A DNA stretch of 64,000 bases from Streptomyces sp. GESEQ-35. Its GTDB lineage: Bacteria > Actinomycetota > Actinomycetes > Streptomycetales > Streptomycetaceae. Shown piece by piece: positions 49,502 to 57,263 of the stretch (position 1 is its first letter; each line of letters begins with the position of its first letter). The notes beneath the pieces are model-generated. The model was not told where the DNA came from, did not search any database, and saw nothing but the letters and a program-made list of their open reading frames with translations. The position numbers and the translations under genes were made by a program. The stretch is from NCBI RefSeq assembly GCF_017948485.1, contig NZ_JAFFSX010000014.1:1-64000 (forward strand). Reading direction: 5' to 3'.

Positions 49502-50956
49502 TCACGCGTCGGCGCTGGTGGATTCGGTCTCGCTCGACGCGCGAGCGACCCGGCCGCGGATGGCGTACCACCCCGTGACCAGCGCTGCGGCGATCAGCGG
49601 CAGGCACAGCACGGTGGTGCGTCCGGCGCCGCCGTCGGCGTACATGAGGACCAGGACGCAGGCCAGGAAGGCCAGCGTCACGAGTTCGGTCCAGGGAGAG
49701 CCGGGCAGACGGAAGCCCGGCCGGGTCAGTTCGCCCTTCTGGGTCTTCTGCCAGAAGAGCAGGTGACAGAGCATGATCATGCCCCAGGTCGCGAGGATCC
49801 CGATCGCGGCGAAGTTCAGCACGATTTCGAACGCGTCGGCCGGGACGACGAAGTTGAGTCCGACGCCGAGGACACAGATACCGCTCGTCAGCAGGATCCC
49901 GCCGTACGGCACCTGGCTGCGGCTCATCACGGAGGTGAACTTGGGCGCGGAGCCGCTCATGGCCATGGAGCGCAGGATGCGGCCGGTGGAGTACAGGCCG
50001 GAGTTGAGCGAGGACATGGCCGCGGTGAGGACGACGAGGTTCATCACGCCGCCCGCCGCCGGGATGCCGATGTTGGACAGCACGGTCACGAAGGGGCTCT
50101 CACCGGCGGAGTACTTGTTCCACGGCAGCAGCATCGACAGCAGGACGACCGAGCCGACGTAGAACAGGCCCACGCGCCACATGATCGAGTTGATCGCCTT
50201 CGGCATGATCTTCTCGGGGTTCTCGGTCTCGCCCGCGGCGACGCCGACCAGTTCGACGGAGGCGTAGGCGAACACAACGCCCTGGATGATCAGCAGCATG
50301 GGCAGCAGGCCGTTGGGGAAGATGCCGCCGTGGTCGGTGATCAGGGACGGGCCGGGGGCGGCACCGTCGACGGGGTGCTGGGTGACCAGCAGAAAGATCC
50401 CGATGCACATGAAGATCACCAACGCGCTGACCTTGACGATCGCGAACCAGAACTCCAGCTCGCCGAAGATCTTGACCGAGATCAGATTGACGGTCAACAC
50501 GACCGCGAGGGCGATCAATGCGATCAACCACTGCGGGACGTCGGAGAACATGCCCCAGTAGTGCGTGTAGGTGGCCACCGCCGTGATGTCGGCGATGCCG
50601 GTCGTCGCCCAGTTGAGGAAGTACATCCAGCCCGCCGTGTACGCACCCTTCTCCCCCAGGAACTCCCGGGCGTACGACACGAAGGCGCCCGACGACGGCC
50701 GGTACAGGACGAGTTCACCGAGGGCCCGCACCACGAGGAAGGCGAAGACTCCGCAGACCGCGTAGGCGATGAACAGGGACGGTCCGGCGTCGGCGAGGCG
50801 GCCGCCCGCGCCGAGGAAGAGGCCGGTGCCGATCGCGCCGCCGATGGCGATCATGTTGACGTGCCGGGACTTCAGGGACTTGCTGTAGCCCTCGTCTCCG
50901 GCATCGACATGGACGGAACGTTTCTGCATGCCCTCGTGCAGGGACTGCTCGCTCAC
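49502..50956 (-). CDS. Amino acid permease (APC family, AnsP-like)
   Basis: A 484-residue 12-helix amino acid permease. The family start KSLKSRHVNMIAIGGAIGTGLFLGAG (about 26-51) and EIQ-type region YASVELVGVAAGETENPEK are clear. Gene context (asparaginase and aspartase downstream) points to asparagine import. GTG 50956 overlaps the regulator stop (GTGA), so the two are coupled. Confidence 0.9.
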   Translation of the reverse strand: MSEQSLHEGMQKRSVHVDAGDEGYSKSLKSRHVNMIAIGGAIGTGLFLGAGGRLADAGPSLFIAYAVCGVFAFLVVRALGELVLYRPSSGAFVSYAREFLGEKGAYTAGWMYFLNWATTGIADITAVATYTHYWGMFSDVPQWLIALIALAVVLTVNLISVKIFGELEFWFAIVKVSALVIFMCIGIFLLVTQHPVDGAAPGPSLITDHGGIFPNGLLPMLLIIQGVVFAYASVELVGVAAGETENPEKIMPKAINSIMWRVGLFYVGSVVLLSMLLPWNKYSAGESPFVTVLSNIGIPAAGGVMNLVVLTAAMSSLNSGLYSTGRILRSMAMSGSAPKFTSVMSRSQVPYGGILLTSGICVLGVGLNFVVPADAFEIVLNFAAIGILATWGMIMLCHLLFWQKTQKGELTRPGFRLPGSPWTELVTLAFLACVLVLMYADGGAGRTTVLCLPLIAAALVTGWYAIRGRVARASSETESTSADA

Positions 50957-51684
50957 GCCTCGGGTCCGCCTTCCGTGGGGGTGTCCGTGCGCGCGGAGCG
51001 CACGATGTCGGTGAGGGTCGTCTCGACCCGGTCGAGGTGGTGGGCCATGGCTTCCACCGCGTCGTGCTCACTGCCGTCGATCAGGGCCTCGACGATCGCC
51101 CGGTGCTCGCGGTTGGACTGCTCCCGGCGGCCGCCCAACTCGTTGAGGAACGCCGACTGGCGGGCCAGGGCGTCGCGGATCTCCTCGATCACCCGGCGGA
51201 ACACCGGGTTCTGGGCGGCCTCGGCGACGGCCAGATGGAAGAGGGTGTCCATCGCGACCCACGCGGTGGTGTCCGTCTCCCGCTCCATGCGGTCGAGGAC
51301 GTGGGCCAGATGATCGAGGTTCTCCGGGGTGCGGCGCGCCGCCGCGTACCCGGCGACCGGGATCTCCACGTGGCGGCGCACCTCCAGGAGGTCGCTGGCC
51401 GCGTAGTCGCCGAAGGTGGGGTCCTCGACGGCGTTGGCGACGACGAAGGTGCCCTTGCCGGTCTTGGAGACGGTCAGGCCCATCGTCTGGAGAGCCCGCA
51501 GGGCCTCGCGCAGGACGGGGCGGCTGATCTCCAGGGTGCGGCAGAGCTCCGCCTCGGAGGGGAGCTTGTCGCCGATGGCGTACTCGCCGCGCTCGATGGC
51601 GTCGCGGAGGTGGCCGAGCACCGCTTCCATGGCGCTGACGCGTCGCGGAGGCTGACTGGCTGTCCGGCTGTCTGACAGGTTCAC
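50953..51684 (-). CDS. FadR-type GntR regulator (FCD domain)
   Basis: A 243-residue regulator: N-terminal wHTH (about 20-85; GDKLPSEAELCRTLEISRPVLREALRALQTMGL) and an all-helical FCD domain (about 95-225) with His ligands (ALFH-type FHLAVAEAA, HRAIVEAL, HHLDRVE). FCD regulators bind organic acids such as dicarboxylates or amino acids; aspartate, asparagine or fumarate is likely here. It heads the ans operon. GTG 51684 lacks a close ribosome site (GGAG 11 bases off). Inverted repeats upstream may be its operator. Confidence 0.88.
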   Translation of the reverse strand: MNLSDSRTASQPPRRVSAMEAVLGHLRDAIERGEYAIGDKLPSEAELCRTLEISRPVLREALRALQTMGLTVSKTGKGTFVVANAVEDPTFGDYAASDLLEVRRHVEIPVAGYAAARRTPENLDHLAHVLDRMERETDTTAWVAMDTLFHLAVAEAAQNPVFRRVIEEIRDALARQSAFLNELGGRREQSNREHRAIVEALIDGSEHDAVEAMAHHLDRVETTLTDIVRSARTDTPTEGGPEA

Positions 51685-51743
51685 GGGAGAGATACTCCGG
51701 TCGGCGGGTGGGTGCTGTCAAGGCGGGTGAAAGCAGAAGATCA

Positions 51744-51778
51744 CGGGGTGTGAGGCCCGAATACCACCTCACACCCCG
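51744..51778. promoter_or_regulatory. 12-bp inverted repeat, possible FadR-type operator or terminator
   Basis: CGGGGTGTGAGG at 51744-51755 and its exact complement at 51767-51778, 11-base loop, 60 bp before the regulator start. A shorter GACCGG/CCGGTC hairpin follows at 51783-51800. Between uppP and the ans operon either an operator or one of a series of terminators. Confidence 0.5.
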
Positions 51779-51804
51779 GCGCGACCGGCTGCCACCGGTC
51801 GTTA

Positions 51805-51858
51805 AGCGGGCTCGGGGAAATGGGGTGCGTTGCCGCGCCCCATTTGCCCGAGGCCGCT
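51805..51858 (-). terminator. Long hairpin terminator after uppP
   Basis: A 25-bp stem (arms 51805-51829 and 51834-51858, 22 pairs plus a wobble) with a TTGC loop, 14 bp after the uppP stop on the minus strand. A strong intrinsic-type terminator, which separates uppP from the ans operon. Confidence 0.85.
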
Positions 51859-51871
51859 CAGGCCGCTGCCG

Positions 51872-52708
51872 TCAGCTGTTCAGGACGCCTGTGCCTAGCA
51901 GACCGAACAGCAGCAGACCGACGGCGATGCGGTAGATGACGAAGGCGTTGAACGAGTGCTTGGCGACGAACTTCAGCAGCCAGGCGATCGACGCGTACGC
52001 CACGACGAAGGAGACCAGGGTGCCGACGACCAGCGGGGCCGCACCCGCACCCGTGCCGAGGGCGTCCTTCAGCTCGTAGATGCCGGCGCCGGTCAGGGCG
52101 GGGATGCCGAGAAAGAACGACAGGCGGGTGGCGGCCACGCGGTCCAGGTCGAGCATCAGCGCGGTGGACATGGTGGCGCCGGAGCGCGAGAAGCCGGGGA
52201 AGAGCAGGGCGAGGATCTGCGAGCTTCCGACGAGCATCGCGTCCTTGAAGGACGTGTCGTCCTCGCCTCGCTTGTGCCGGCCCATCCGGTCCGCCGCCCA
52301 CATCACGCCGCTGCCGACGATCAGCGAGCCCGCGACCACCCAGAGGGAGGCAAGCGGCCCCTGGATGAGCGGTTTCGCGGCAAGACCCACCGCCACGATC
52401 GGGATGGTCGCGGCGATCACCCACCAGGCGAACTTGTAGTCGTGGTGGTACCGCTCCTCCCGGTCGGCGAGGCCACGGAACCAGGCGGACATGATCCGCA
52501 CGATGTCCTTGAAGAAGTACACGAGCACGGCGGCGATCGCACCGACCTGGATGACGGCCGAGAACCCGACCACGGCATCGTCGTCGACAGGGATACCCAT
52601 GAGGCCCTCGACGATCTTCAGATGGCCGGTCGAGGAGACGGGCAGGAATTCGGTCACCCCCTCGACGGCTCCGAGGACGACGGCCTGACCGACGTTGATG
52701 ACGCTCAT
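51872..52708 (-). CDS. uppP: Undecaprenyl-diphosphatase
   Basis: A 278-residue polytopic membrane enzyme recycling the lipid carrier undecaprenyl diphosphate for cell-wall synthesis (BacA; raises bacitracin tolerance). Family motifs EGVTEFLPVSSTGHL (about 16-30) and LFPGFSRSGATMSTA (about 168-183) with the catalytic Glu, Arg and Ser are complete; 7-8 helices. It is followed by a 25-bp terminator and lies 73 bp downstream of the fluoride-exporter operon. Confidence 0.93.
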   Translation of the reverse strand: MSVINVGQAVVLGAVEGVTEFLPVSSTGHLKIVEGLMGIPVDDDAVVGFSAVIQVGAIAAVLVYFFKDIVRIMSAWFRGLADREERYHHDYKFAWWVIAATIPIVAVGLAAKPLIQGPLASLWVVAGSLIVGSGVMWAADRMGRHKRGEDDTSFKDAMLVGSSQILALLFPGFSRSGATMSTALMLDLDRVAATRLSFFLGIPALTGAGIYELKDALGTGAGAAPLVVGTLVSFVVAYASIAWLLKFVAKHSFNAFVIYRIAVGLLLFGLLGTGVLNS

Positions 52709-52781
52709 GGGATCCAGTTCTGGCGAGGTGACCGACAGTGCGGTGAACAGTCTTACCGCGCCCGGGTGTGATCCCGCGGGA

Positions 52782-53156
52782 CTACGCCCACACCGTCTGG
52801 GCGATCCACACCCCGGCGAACGCGGCGCCGAGCCCGGCCGCCACGCTCCCGGCGACGTTGGCGGCGGCGTAGAGCCCCGCCCCGGTCTCCGTCAGCCGCA
52901 GGGTCTCGTACGAGAAGGTCGAGTACGTCGTCAGGGCCCCGCACAGACCGGTGCCGAGCAGCAGCTGGACGTGGGAGTTCGCGACGCCGACCGCCGCCGC
53001 ACCGGTCAGCAGGCCGAGGATCAGGGAGCCGGCGACGTTCACCGCGAGGGTGCCCCAGGGGAACACCGAGTCGTGCCTGGACTGCACCGCGCGGTCGGTG
53101 AGGTAACGGAGTGGGGCGCCGACCACGGCACCCGCGACGACCAGCAGCCAGTTCAC
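52782..53156 (-). CDS. crcB: Fluoride channel CrcB/Fluc, second copy
   Basis: A 124-residue four-helix membrane protein of the Fluc family, exporting fluoride as a dual-topology dimer. GAVVGAPLRYLTDRA, WGTLAVNVAGSLILGLL (Asn of the pore) and GLCGALTTYSTFSYETLRL (Phe-box) are the family signatures. GTG 53156 overlaps the DUF190 stop. Together with the copy at 53530 it may form a heterodimer, as in species with two crcB genes side by side. Confidence 0.92.
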   Translation of the reverse strand: MNWLLVVAGAVVGAPLRYLTDRAVQSRHDSVFPWGTLAVNVAGSLILGLLTGAAAVGVANSHVQLLLGTGLCGALTTYSTFSYETLRLTETGAGLYAAANVAGSVAAGLGAAFAGVWIAQTVWA

Positions 53157-53533
53157 AACGCCTTCTTACCCTTCGCGTCCGATTCGCCCGATCCGGTGTC
53201 GCGGCCGATGTACCGGATGACCTCGCAGCCGTCGAGGATGACGAGTCCTTCGGAGACTAGTTCGTCGAGCTGCGGCAGAAATCCGCGGACGCGCTCCTCG
53301 CTGTCCACGATCACGATCGCGACGGGCAGGTCCTCGCTCAGGGACAGCAGCCGCGAGGTGTGGATCAGGGAGGACGCGCCGAAACCCTCGATGCCGCGGA
53401 AGACGCTGGCACCCGCGAGGCCCGCCGCGCGGGCCCGGTGCACGATCTCCGTGTAGAGCGGCTTGTGGTGCCAGGTGTCGTTCTCGCCGATGAAGACGGT
53501 CACCCGTAGAACACCGCCGGTCAGCCTCGTCAT
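53153..53533 (-). CDS. DUF190 protein between two crcB genes
   Basis: A 126-residue PII/CutA-like fold protein (VFIGENDTWHHKPLYTEIVHRARAAGLAGASVFRGIEGFG, VIVDSEERVRGFLPQL). DUF190 genes often sit next to crcB in actinobacteria, so a fluoride-related regulatory role is inferred. It overlaps both crcB genes by 4 bases, so all three are co-translated. The N terminus begins MTRLTGGVLRVTVFIGEND. Confidence 0.9.
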   Translation of the reverse strand: MTRLTGGVLRVTVFIGENDTWHHKPLYTEIVHRARAAGLAGASVFRGIEGFGASSLIHTSRLLSLSEDLPVAIVIVDSEERVRGFLPQLDELVSEGLVILDGCEVIRYIGRDTGSGESDAKGKKAL

Positions 53534-53979
53534 GACTGCCTCCACTTCAGCACCCGGCGCGTCGCCGTGGCCGCGAGCCACACCGCGGTGAGCGCGGCGA
53601 GCAGGGTCGCGGCAAGGTAGACCAGTGCCGTATGGGTGTGGCCCGTGTCCACCAGTTTCTGGATGTCGACGGCGTACGTCGAGAAGGTGGTGAATCCGCC
53701 GAGCACACCGGTGCCGAAGAAGGGGCGCACCAGGCGGTGAGCGGCCCATATGTCGGTGATCACCACCATGAACACGCCGATCACGGCACAGCCGACGACG
53801 TTGGTCCAGAAGGTCGCCCAAGGGAAATCGCCCGAGTGCGCGGGCAACCAGAGGGAGACCGCGTAGCGCGCCACCGCGCCGATGCCTCCGCCGAGCGCGA
53901 TGACGGCGACGACGGGCGCCTGACCGCGCAGGGCGGTCCGGCGTGGCGTACGGAGGCTTGTGGTCCTGGGGGCTGTCAC
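53530..53979 (-). CDS. crcB: Fluoride channel CrcB/Fluc, first copy
   Basis: A 149-residue Fluc protein with a 20-residue basic N-terminal extension. GGGIGAVARYAVSLWL, FWTNVVGCAVIGVFMVV and GTGVLGGFTTFSTYAVDI are the family motifs (pore Asn and Phe box). GTG 53979 has AGGAG 9 bases upstream; that ribosome site is inside a hairpin that can exclude the fluoride riboswitch. First gene of the crcB-DUF190-crcB operon. Confidence 0.93.
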   Translation of the reverse strand: MTAPRTTSLRTPRRTALRGQAPVVAVIALGGGIGAVARYAVSLWLPAHSGDFPWATFWTNVVGCAVIGVFMVVITDIWAAHRLVRPFFGTGVLGGFTTFSTYAVDIQKLVDTGHTHTALVYLAATLLAALTAVWLAATATRRVLKWRQS

Positions 53980-53988
53980 GTCGCGCGT

Positions 53989-54062
53989 CTCCTACTGCGG
54001 TCTCCAGTAGGGACCGTTGGCGGCGCCGGTGCCGCGGTTCGAGTACGGCGGGCCCCACCGCC
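53989..54062 (-). promoter_or_regulatory. Fluoride riboswitch (crcB motif) with SD-masking expression platform
   Basis: On the minus strand the aptamer runs 54062 to 54004. Elements: stem GGCG/CGCC enclosing GUGGGGCC, then GAACC, stem GCGGC/GCCGC and ending GGUCCCUACUGG. GGGGCC in the first loop can pair with GGUCCC near the 3' end (one wobble), the pseudoknot of the crcB motif; the arrangement matches the T. petrophila aptamer element by element. The 3' CCUACUG (54005-54011) also pairs with CAGUAGG (53991-53997), which includes part of the AGGAG (53989-53993). Fluoride binding would free the site for crcB translation. Confidence 0.85.
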
Positions 54063-54119
54063 GTGCCGCGAGGAGTGATCGCGGCCGGCCATCAGCGTAA
54101 CTCCGGCGGTTCGCCGGGG

Positions 54120-55082
54120 TCACTTCGTGACCGGCGCCTCACACACGGCCACGCCCCGCTCCCACAGGCTGCCGAGGATCAGATGGCCGTCGGTCTCGCA
54201 GACGCTGGTGACCATACGGAAGCGCGAGTGGCGGCGGGTGAGGTGGTGCACGACGGTGCCCTCGTCGTCGTACGCCAGCACGCCGGCCCACGCCGTCGGG
54301 CGGTACGGTGCGCGCACGGCGAGGCGTGCGGCGCCGCGGCGGACCGCGGGGCCGGCGCGGTGGAGCAGGTCGAGCGGAGGGACACGCGGTCCGGCCAGGG
54401 ACACCCATACCGGCCCGTCCGGTCCGGCGCGCCAGATGTTGTCGGGCATGCCGGGCAGGTCCTCGGCGAACGGTTCGGGGCGTCCCGCCTTCGGTCCGGT
54501 GAGCCAGTAGCGGGTGAGGCGGCGGGCACCGGTCTCGGCGACGACCAGGAACGATTCGTCGCCGGCGGCAGCGAGTCCGTTGGCGAACTGGAGGCCCTCA
54601 AGGAGCACTTCGGGCGCGTCCGAGCCCGGGGCGAGACGCAGGAGGCGGCCCGTTCCGGTGTGCTCGACGAGATCGCCGATCCAGTGCTCCAAGGGGTAAC
54701 GGCGGCTGGAGACAGTGAAGAAGACGCTGCCGTCGGACAGGGCGATCACATTGCTGCACAGCCGCAGCCGCTCCCCCGCCACCGAGTCGACGAGGATACG
54801 GACGACACCGTCGGTGAGTCCGACGCGGAGCAGCCCGTGTACGGCGTCGCACACCAACAGGGCGTCGTCCGGGAGGAGTTCGAGTCCGAGCGGCCTGCCT
54901 CCGGTCTCGGCGAGGACCTCGACGCGCGCGGCGAACGGCTCCGTGAGTCCGTCGAGGCGCAGGATACGGCCATCCTCGACGCCGGTCAGCACGCGGCCGC
55001 GGGCGTCGGCCACCACGTCTTCGGGGCCGCGGCCGCCGATCGCGACGTAGTGGCGGGGGACGAGAGCAGTGGGACGGTCCAT
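54120..55082 (-). CDS. SMP-30/strictosidine-synthase-like beta-propeller protein
   Basis: A 320-residue six-bladed propeller, strictosidine synthase-like/SMP-30 group: GRGPEDVVADARGRVLTGVEDGRILRL, GRPLGLELLPDDALLVCDA, SSRRYPLEHWIGDLVEHTGTGRLLRL and MPDNIWRAGPDGPVWVSLAG. Such enzymes hydrolyse lactones or phosphotriesters with a Ca ion. No signal peptide. It lies 35 bases after the small regulator at 55118 and is probably controlled by it. Confidence 0.83.
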   Translation of the reverse strand: MDRPTALVPRHYVAIGGRGPEDVVADARGRVLTGVEDGRILRLDGLTEPFAARVEVLAETGGRPLGLELLPDDALLVCDAVHGLLRVGLTDGVVRILVDSVAGERLRLCSNVIALSDGSVFFTVSSRRYPLEHWIGDLVEHTGTGRLLRLAPGSDAPEVLLEGLQFANGLAAAGDESFLVVAETGARRLTRYWLTGPKAGRPEPFAEDLPGMPDNIWRAGPDGPVWVSLAGPRVPPLDLLHRAGPAVRRGAARLAVRAPYRPTAWAGVLAYDDEGTVVHHLTRRHSRFRMVTSVCETDGHLILGSLWERGVAVCEAPVTK

Positions 55083-55117
55083 GCGTTCCTGCCCTTCGCC
55101 GTCGGAGCTGTGCGCCG

Positions 55118-55405
55118 CTACCAGCCCTTCTCGAACATCCGCGCCACCTCGGCGATCCGCACCTCGTCCCGCCGGTAGTAGGTGCGCAGCCGGATCCTCC
55201 TGGTGTGCAGCAGGCCGATGGCGGCGAGCAGGCCGAGGTGGGTTTCCGCTACCTGACGGGACACGCCGAGCTTCGCGGCGACGGCGGCCGCGCTGACTCC
55301 GTCCTCGACGGGGTTTCCGTGCCGCTGCGGCGGGAAGTGCGCGGCCGGGTCCTTGAGCCACTCCAGGATGTCCAGCCGCCGTTCACTGACGGGAGTCCTC
55401 AACAT
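55118..55405 (-). CDS. ArsR-like winged-helix regulator
   Basis: A 95-residue winged-helix protein: RRLDILEWLKDPAAHFPP, SAAAVAAKLGVSRQVAETHLGLLAAIGLLHTRRIRLRTYYRRDE. It lacks the metal-ligand Cys residues of ArsR sensors, so it may sense a small molecule or be constitutive. It heads a two-gene operon with the SMP-30-like protein. A palindromic GTCCGATATCGAAC lies 88 bp upstream. Confidence 0.82.
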   Translation of the reverse strand: MLRTPVSERRLDILEWLKDPAAHFPPQRHGNPVEDGVSAAAVAAKLGVSRQVAETHLGLLAAIGLLHTRRIRLRTYYRRDEVRIAEVARMFEKGW

Positions 55406-55492
55406 CTCGCCCCCTCCGTCCGGGCCTCCTCGGACCGCGTGTTCCCACTCTTCCGCAGTTCAGACCGCCACGTCCGGGACTTCGCCACCTTT

Positions 55493-55506
55493 GTCCGATA
55501 TCGAAC
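55493..55506. promoter_or_regulatory. Palindromic candidate operator
   Basis: GTCCGATATCGAAC is a 14-bp near-perfect palindrome (six of seven positions per arm) in the region upstream of the winged-helix gene. It fits a dimeric repressor site. No cognate regulator can be proven from the sequence. Confidence 0.4.
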
Positions 55507-55541
55507 GTCCGTGCGCTCGGCACGTAGCCGCACAGGGACGG

Positions 55542-55578
55542 GGAAGGGCCCGGCCGCACACAGCGGCCGGGCCCTTCC
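55542..55578 (-). terminator. Terminator after the GH53 gene
   Basis: A perfect 15-bp inverted repeat (arms 55542-55556 and 55564-55578, 7-base loop) begins 10 bp behind the GH53 stop on the minus strand. Confidence 0.88.
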
Positions 55579-55587
55579 GTCACGGGG

Positions 55588-57147
55588 TCAGCGGTGGCTG
55601 AACCATGCCATCGCCGGGAGCGGCCTGTCGTCGTAGCCGAACAGGGCCTGGTTCTCCCAGCCGTTGCCGGAGGAGGCGTCGGTGGGGTCCCAGCCGTTGC
55701 CGGTCACCGCGGTCCAGGTCGCCTCCCAGTAGAAGACGCCGAGGCCACGGCCGTTCGGGACGGCCTCCACGATGCTCGCGATGTCCTTCATCCACCGGGT
55801 CTGGCCGGCCGTCGAGGCCGCATAACCGGAGACGAGTTCACCGCTCACGTCGATGATGTTCTCGTGCGAGTCCTCGCTGTCGAGACGGAACGGGTAGGCC
55901 GTCTCGGCGACGTAGACCGGCTTGCCGTAGCGGGAAGCCGCATCGTCCAGGGTCGTCTGGAAGTCGTAGAGCGAGCCGTGCCAATAGCCGTAGTACGACA
56001 GGCCGATCACGTCGAACTTCACGCCGTTGGAGACGGCCGAGTCGAACCACCAGCGCGTGCCGGCCAGGTCCCCGCCCTTGGCGAGGTGCAGGGCCACTGT
56101 GGTGGACGAGTTGACCGCCTTGACGGCGTCGTAGCCGGAGTTGAGCAGACCGGCCAGCTGCGTCCAGTTGTCCGTGGAACCCTCGGACCACAGCATGCCA
56201 CCGTTGATCTCATTGCCCACCTGGACCATGTCGGCGGTGGTGCCCTGCGCCTTCAACGCGTTCAACACGTCGTACGTGTGGTTGTACACGTCCGTCTTGA
56301 GTTGACTGTACGAGTGGCCCGCCCACGCGGCCGGCTTGGCCTGGGCGCCCGGGTCGGCCCAGGTGTCCGAGTAGTGGAAGTCGACCAGCAGCTTCATGCC
56401 CTGGGCCTTGATGCGCTTGGCCAACGCCAGCACGCGCGTCTGGTTGTTGTAGCCGTCGGCCGGGTTCACCCAGACCTTCAGGCGTGCGTAGTTCATGCCG
56501 TTCGACTTGAGGATGGCGAGGGCATCGCCGGTGGTGCCGGAACTGTTCTTGTAGACACCGCCCTTGGCCTCACTCTTGGCGAGCGAGGAGATGTCGGCAC
56601 CATGGATCGACGTACTGGACGTACCCGATGCGAAGCTCAGGTCGTCAACATTGATCCAGTTGCCCGCGTTCGCATCGCTGTTGATGCTGATGGTGCACTG
56701 GTTGTTCGTCACATTGATCGGCACGACGATCCGGATCCACCCGCTGGCGGACACCGGAAGATCGGTGCGCTGCTCCGAACTCCCGCAGTTCTTCAGGGCT
56801 ATGTACGCGGAGTTCTGCCCACCGCCCGAACGGACCCAGGCGGTCAGCTTGTAGTTGCCGTTGGTCAGCCCGGACAGGTACTGGTACGTCTCCACCTTGT
56901 AGGCGGCGGACGAGTAGTGGCTCAGGCGGTAACTCCCGCTGCGGCCACCGGCCTCGACGTACGAGGCGCCGGTGCTGCCGGACTCCGACCAGCCGGCCGG
57001 CGTGGCGGCTCCCGCACCGTCCGATTCGAACCCGGTGTTGGTGAGCGTGCTCGCCGCCTGCGCGGTCTGCGCGGGCAGGGCGGTGAGGGCGAGTCCGGCG
57101 GCGAGCGGCAGCAGCAGGACTCTCAGGGTGCGTCTGGGATGGAACAT
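55588..57147 (-). CDS. Secreted arabinogalactan endo-beta-1,4-galactanase (GH53) with N-terminal CBM
   Basis: A 519-residue exported enzyme. Signal peptide (1-32, cut near AQAAS), a carbohydrate-binding beta-sandwich (about 35-175; TNTGFESDGAG, Cys pair NCGSSEQ/NNQC) and a GH53 barrel (about 180-519). The acid/base Glu is in VQVGNEINGG and the nucleophile in VYVAETAYPF; DISSL and DFHYSDTWADP are family signatures. It cuts galactan outside the cell to galacto-oligosaccharides for the ABC importer. The start is ATG 57147 (TTG 57201 is possible). Between strong terminators on both sides. Confidence 0.92.
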   Translation of the reverse strand: MFHPRRTLRVLLLPLAAGLALTALPAQTAQAASTLTNTGFESDGAGAATPAGWSESGSTGASYVEAGGRSGSYRLSHYSSAAYKVETYQYLSGLTNGNYKLTAWVRSGGGQNSAYIALKNCGSSEQRTDLPVSASGWIRIVVPINVTNNQCTISINSDANAGNWINVDDLSFASGTSSTSIHGADISSLAKSEAKGGVYKNSSGTTGDALAILKSNGMNYARLKVWVNPADGYNNQTRVLALAKRIKAQGMKLLVDFHYSDTWADPGAQAKPAAWAGHSYSQLKTDVYNHTYDVLNALKAQGTTADMVQVGNEINGGMLWSEGSTDNWTQLAGLLNSGYDAVKAVNSSTTVALHLAKGGDLAGTRWWFDSAVSNGVKFDVIGLSYYGYWHGSLYDFQTTLDDAASRYGKPVYVAETAYPFRLDSEDSHENIIDVSGELVSGYAASTAGQTRWMKDIASIVEAVPNGRGLGVFYWEATWTAVTGNGWDPTDASSGNGWENQALFGYDDRPLPAMAWFSHR

Positions 57148-57214
57148 CGTCGTCCGTCGTCCCTTCGACGTGAAAAACGGGGATGTGGGTTCCCTCGCCA
57201 AGAAGGTGAGGGAT

Positions 57215-57256
57215 CCCCTCCGCCCGCGGCTCTCGTGGCACGCGCGGGCGGAGGGG
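57215..57256 (-). terminator. Terminator after the GH42 gene
   Basis: A perfect 14-bp inverted repeat (arms 57215-57228 and 57243-57256, 14-base loop), 8 bp after the GH42 stop on the minus strand. It separates GH42 from GH53 transcription; the remaining 57148-57214 should hold the GH53 promoter. Confidence 0.85.
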
Positions 57257-57263
57257 AGTCGGC

